From an uncultured Verrucomicrobiota bacterium (GTDB taxonomy: Bacteria; Verrucomicrobiota; Verrucomicrobiia; Verrucomicrobiales; Verrucomicrobiaceae), in contig CAJCCF010000006.1 in NCBI GenBank assembly GCA_903960845.1, positions 1 to 47,206 on the forward strand: a stretch of DNA of 47,206 nucleotides. Direction: 5' to 3'. The position numbers and the translations under genes are program-made. A model generated the notes under the pieces. It was not told where the DNA came from. It saw only the letters and a list, made by a program, of their open reading frames with translations, and did no database searches. Of the stretch, positions 44,953 to 47,206 are shown piece after piece. The stretch's first letter is position 1. Every line of letters begins with the position of its first letter.

Positions 44953-45474
44953 TCAGGTGAACAAAATATGTGTTCCCGTTCCCGCGGACTCTTCGTAGAA
45001 CTGGCCCACGGTCAGCACGCCATCGACGCGATCCATGAGGTCCTCCTTCTTCAGCTTGAACATGTCCATCGCCAGCTTGCAGGCATAAATCTTGCCGCCC
45101 GAATCGGAGATGAGTTCGAGGAACTCGCGCACTGGAGGAATGTCGAGCTTTTCCATTTCCTTGTTCATGAGATGCGTCGCAAAGGCCGACACGCCGGGAA
45201 TTGCTCCCAACACCGTGGGAAACGGAATTGTCATCGGCATGCCAAGCATTGGCATGGCCATGTTCAGCGCGGCATTGCCCACGGTAGACACCTTCAGGCT
45301 GTCGAGCGTCTTGTTCGCCAGTGCGTTCAGGCCAAAGAAGGTGAAGAACAGCGAGGCTTCGATGCCTTCCATGCGTGCGCCGTTCGCCATGATCAGTGCC
45401 GGGTAAATCCCATCCAGCGAGCCGCGGCTCACGATGATGGACATCTTCTTCACAGGTTGTTTGTCGTCGCTCAT
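44953..45474 (-). CDS. DsrE/DsrF/DrsH-like protein
   Basis: A 173-residue protein. MSIIVSRGSLDGIYPALIMANGARMEGIEASLFFTFFGLNAL is the common N-terminal region of the DsrE/DsrF/DrsH-like family, and a Cys in GGKIYACKLAMDMF is the likely sulfur-carrying residue. It lacks the tight DsrEFH triplet. It is 37 bases downstream of the DsrC-like gene and should exchange sulfur with it. Confidence 0.88.
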   Translation of the reverse strand: MSDDKQPVKKMSIIVSRGSLDGIYPALIMANGARMEGIEASLFFTFFGLNALANKTLDSLKVSTVGNAALNMAMPMLGMPMTIPFPTVLGAIPGVSAFATHLMNKEMEKLDIPPVREFLELISDSGGKIYACKLAMDMFKLKKEDLMDRVDGVLTVGQFYEESAGTGTHILFT

Positions 45475-45511
45475 AAGTGTTTCAGATTCAAAGTTTCAGG
45501 TTCAAAGTTCA

Positions 45512-45823
45512 TCAAATGCAGCCGACGGGTTTCGGAATGCCCGCGATTTTGGAGGACTTCTTCAATGGACCGCCGGGGAAGAGATCGTAGAGCTCCTTCG
45601 TCGTCACAACGCCGCTTTTGCCCATGCTGCGAATGGTGAGCGCGGCTCCCTTCGCCTGCTGCTCGCGCAGGTAACGCACGACTTTCATATGGGCGTCGGT
45701 CAGTGCTCCAATGCCCTCCTCCCCCGCGATGGCAGCAGCGACGGCTTCGTTCCATTGCGACGCGTCGGTGAGGTAGCCTTCCTCATTCACGTCGATTTCA
45801 GTTCCTGCGATGTTTTTCTTCAT
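45512..45823 (-). CDS. tusE: DsrC/TusE family sulfur carrier
   Basis: A 103-residue protein. GTEIDVNEEGYLTDASQWNEAVAAAIA and EGIGALTDAHMKVVRYLREQ are typical of the DsrC/TusE family. The C-terminal tail GIPKPVGCI keeps the penultimate-region Cys that carries persulfide in DsrC; a second Cys about ten residues before is absent, so it resembles TusE rather than the two-cysteine DsrC. It starts 6 bases after sqr and is probably cotranscribed. Confidence 0.88.
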   Translation of the reverse strand: MKKNIAGTEIDVNEEGYLTDASQWNEAVAAAIAGEEGIGALTDAHMKVVRYLREQQAKGAALTIRSMGKSGVVTTKELYDLFPGGPLKKSSKIAGIPKPVGCI

Positions 45824-45829
45824 GGTTGG

Positions 45830-47059
45830 TTATGCGTTGATGGGTTTCTTTTTCTGCCGGCTGATGCCGGGCAGCGGCCAGGCTTTGAGCAGCAGGTTCC
45901 AGTAAACATGCCTGAAGGCGAGTTTGCCGAGATGATTGAGGCGGCTTTCCTCCAGCAGCCGCATGGGTCCAAAGGCGAAAGGAAACGGTCCTTCATGTGG
46001 CTCATACTCGTAGTTGAAGTCGATGAGCAGCGCCTTGCCGTTGCCGGATTCAATGAAGCAGTTCGAGTGGCCGTCGAATTCCTCCTTCAGCGGCTTCCCC
46101 TGGATGTGGAGCATGACGTTGTCGGCAAGCGTTTCGCTTTCAAAATGGACCACGGAACCGGCTTTCGATGCAGGGAGATTGGTCGCATCGCCGATGATGA
46201 ACACGTCGGGATGCTGGACCGATTGCAGGGTGTGTTTGTGCGTGGGTATAAAATCCAAGTCATCGCCCAAAACCGAGCGGCGCACGGCTTCATCACCCAT
46301 GTTCGTTGGCGTCGTCACCAGCAGGTCGTAGGACACCTCGCGGCCATCGAAACAGACGAGTTTGTTGTTCTCCTGATCGACCTTCTCGGCCACGAAGTCG
46401 GTCACCAGTTCGATCCCTTTGTCTCCGAGCAGATGCCCGAGCTTTTTCGACGCTTTCGGCTTGGTGAAGGCCCCGGTGAGCGGCGTCACATAGGTCAGCG
46501 TGACTTTGTCGCGGATGCCGCGTTCGCGGAAAAAAGTGTCGGCCAGGAAAGTGAACTCCAGCGGTGCCACAGGACACTTGATCGGCATTTCGTTGATGTG
46601 AACAACGACGCGACCACCGGCGAAGGTTTTGAGCTTCTCGCGCAGCGCCCGTGCTCCATCCAAGGTATAAAAATCATGCACGTTCACCCGCCATTTTGGG
46701 CCCAGCATGCCTTCCGTCTCTTCAGGGGCCGTTCGGCATCCGGTGGCCATGATCAGGATGTCATACTTCATCTCTTGTCCGTCTTTGAGCTTCACCGCGT
46801 GGCTTTCAGGCGTGATTTGATTCACTTCCGCCTGCACGAACTCGACGCCATGCGGCATGAAGACCCGCGTCTGCCGGATGATGTCGCTCTCCTCATACTT
46901 GCCAAACGGAAGGAACAGGAACCCCGGCTGGTAGAGATGCTTCTCCGAGCGGTCCACCACCGTCATGCGCCAGTCGGACGCAGGCAGGCGACGGCGCAGA
47001 TGGTTCGCCATCATGGTGCCAGCGGTGCCGCCGCCGAGGATCAGTAAATGCTTGCTCAT
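45830..47059 (-). CDS. sqr: Sulfide:quinone oxidoreductase-like flavoprotein
   Basis: A 409-residue FAD protein with N-terminal LLILGGGTAGTMMANHL and the second FAD motif VFIIGDATNLPASKAGS. Three Cys at about 108 (ATGCRTA), 162 (PIKCPVAP) and 334 (HSNCFIES) are placed like the catalytic Cys of sulfide:quinone oxidoreductases. It would oxidise sulfide and reduce the quinone pool at the inner membrane; the C-terminal amphipathic end (KLAFRHVYWNLLLKAWPLPG) fits membrane association. It heads the sqr-tusE-dsrE-hypothetical run. Confidence 0.88.
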   Translation of the reverse strand: MSKHLLILGGGTAGTMMANHLRRRLPASDWRMTVVDRSEKHLYQPGFLFLPFGKYEESDIIRQTRVFMPHGVEFVQAEVNQITPESHAVKLKDGQEMKYDILIMATGCRTAPEETEGMLGPKWRVNVHDFYTLDGARALREKLKTFAGGRVVVHINEMPIKCPVAPLEFTFLADTFFRERGIRDKVTLTYVTPLTGAFTKPKASKKLGHLLGDKGIELVTDFVAEKVDQENNKLVCFDGREVSYDLLVTTPTNMGDEAVRRSVLGDDLDFIPTHKHTLQSVQHPDVFIIGDATNLPASKAGSVVHFESETLADNVMLHIQGKPLKEEFDGHSNCFIESGNGKALLIDFNYEYEPHEGPFPFAFGPMRLLEESRLNHLGKLAFRHVYWNLLLKAWPLPGISRQKKKPINA

Positions 47060-47091
47060 GGTGGTGTGAAGGTTGTCTTTGCCAAAATGCT

Positions 47092-47111
47092 ATATGAGCG
47101 TATGCGTATAT
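47092..47111. promoter_or_regulatory. Imperfect palindrome ATAT-N12-ATAT, possible operator
   Basis: ATATGAGCGTATGCGTATAT lies between sqr and the divergent thioredoxin gene and is AT-rich against the local composition. GC.TA.GC in the middle also mirrors. Its form resembles ArsR-family operators that often control sqr genes. No ArsR gene is in the window. Confidence 0.45.
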
Positions 47112-47144
47112 GCAAGTTTTAACTCTCCTCCGATCTTGTCCTCC

Positions 47145-47206
47145 ATGAGCCATCACCTCGAATCCGACGAACGCGGCATCATCCTGCCCTGTCCCGCCTG
47201 CGGCAC
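47145..47206 (+). CDS. trxC: Thioredoxin 2-like protein, N-terminal fragment
   Basis: Only 20 residues are present before the window ends. ILPCPACG is one CxxC of the N-terminal zinc ribbon of thioredoxin 2. It is divergent from sqr. The call is tentative because so little is visible. Confidence 0.5.
   Translation, partial: MSHHLESDERGIILPCPACG

Overview
The window looks like a chromosomal segment of a GC-rich member of the Verrucomicrobiota, probably Verrucomicrobiales and Prosthecobacter-like. This is inferred from the gene families: a DUF1501 protein, a PmoA-like DUF6807 protein, a DUF1080 domain, FG-GAP secreted proteins, a giant subtilase with choice-of-anchor (ASH) repeats, and an Mla operon ending in a SpoIIE-type phosphatase. 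No rRNA or ordinary tRNA gene, CRISPR array, insertion sequence or prophage was seen.

Layout. 1-506: 5' part of dnaK (minus). 729-2318: secreted PmoA-like and SOUL proteins (minus). 2411-6159: SGNH hydrolase, Tat-exported sulfite-oxidase-like enzyme, and an esterase-DUF1080 fusion broken by a one-base frameshift (plus). 6178-13163: a TMTC-like membrane protein with TPRs, an FG-GAP protein, lysA and a DUF1501 protein. 13213-20676: an RNA-repair island. 20745-23779: aldo/keto reductase, phosphatidylserine decarboxylase and malate dehydrogenase. 23942-28809: five-gene STAS-MlaE-MlaF-MlaD-phosphatase operon. 28828-30338: pdxH, and divergently hpt and a MoaD-like gene. 30335-44493: the giant subtilase, a duplicated secreted protein and a serine hydrolase. 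44559-47059: sulfide:quinone oxidoreductase, DsrC/TusE and DsrE sulfur genes, divergent from the start of a thioredoxin gene at the right edge.

The main discovery is the RNA-repair island. A Ro60 orthologue (rsr) and the RNA ligase gene rtcB flank 537 bases without a protein gene. These fold into four tandem Y RNAs on the minus strand, each closed by its own terminal stem around a shared Ro60-binding-like core. Two carry circularly permuted tRNA bodies (T arm before D arm). The rtcB-proximal one has a 7-bp acceptor stem, a discriminator A and an encoded CCA, so it is a permuted tRNA in which the Ro60-binding stem replaces the anticodon arm. A third keeps only a T arm and a short hairpin, and the fourth has no tRNA module. 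The sigma-54 activator gene rtcR (CARF-AAA+) is divergent, and the shared intergenic region has back-to-back GG-N10-GC sigma-54-like elements. rtcA lies beyond a small membrane protein and a stand-alone polyvalent-protein-kinase-like gene. Family knowledge suggests that RtcR senses broken tRNA ends and induces Ro60, Y RNAs and RtcB. The permuted-tRNA architecture next to an RNA ligase suggests, as a hypothesis, that the longest Y RNA could be circularised and then opened by tRNA-processing enzymes.
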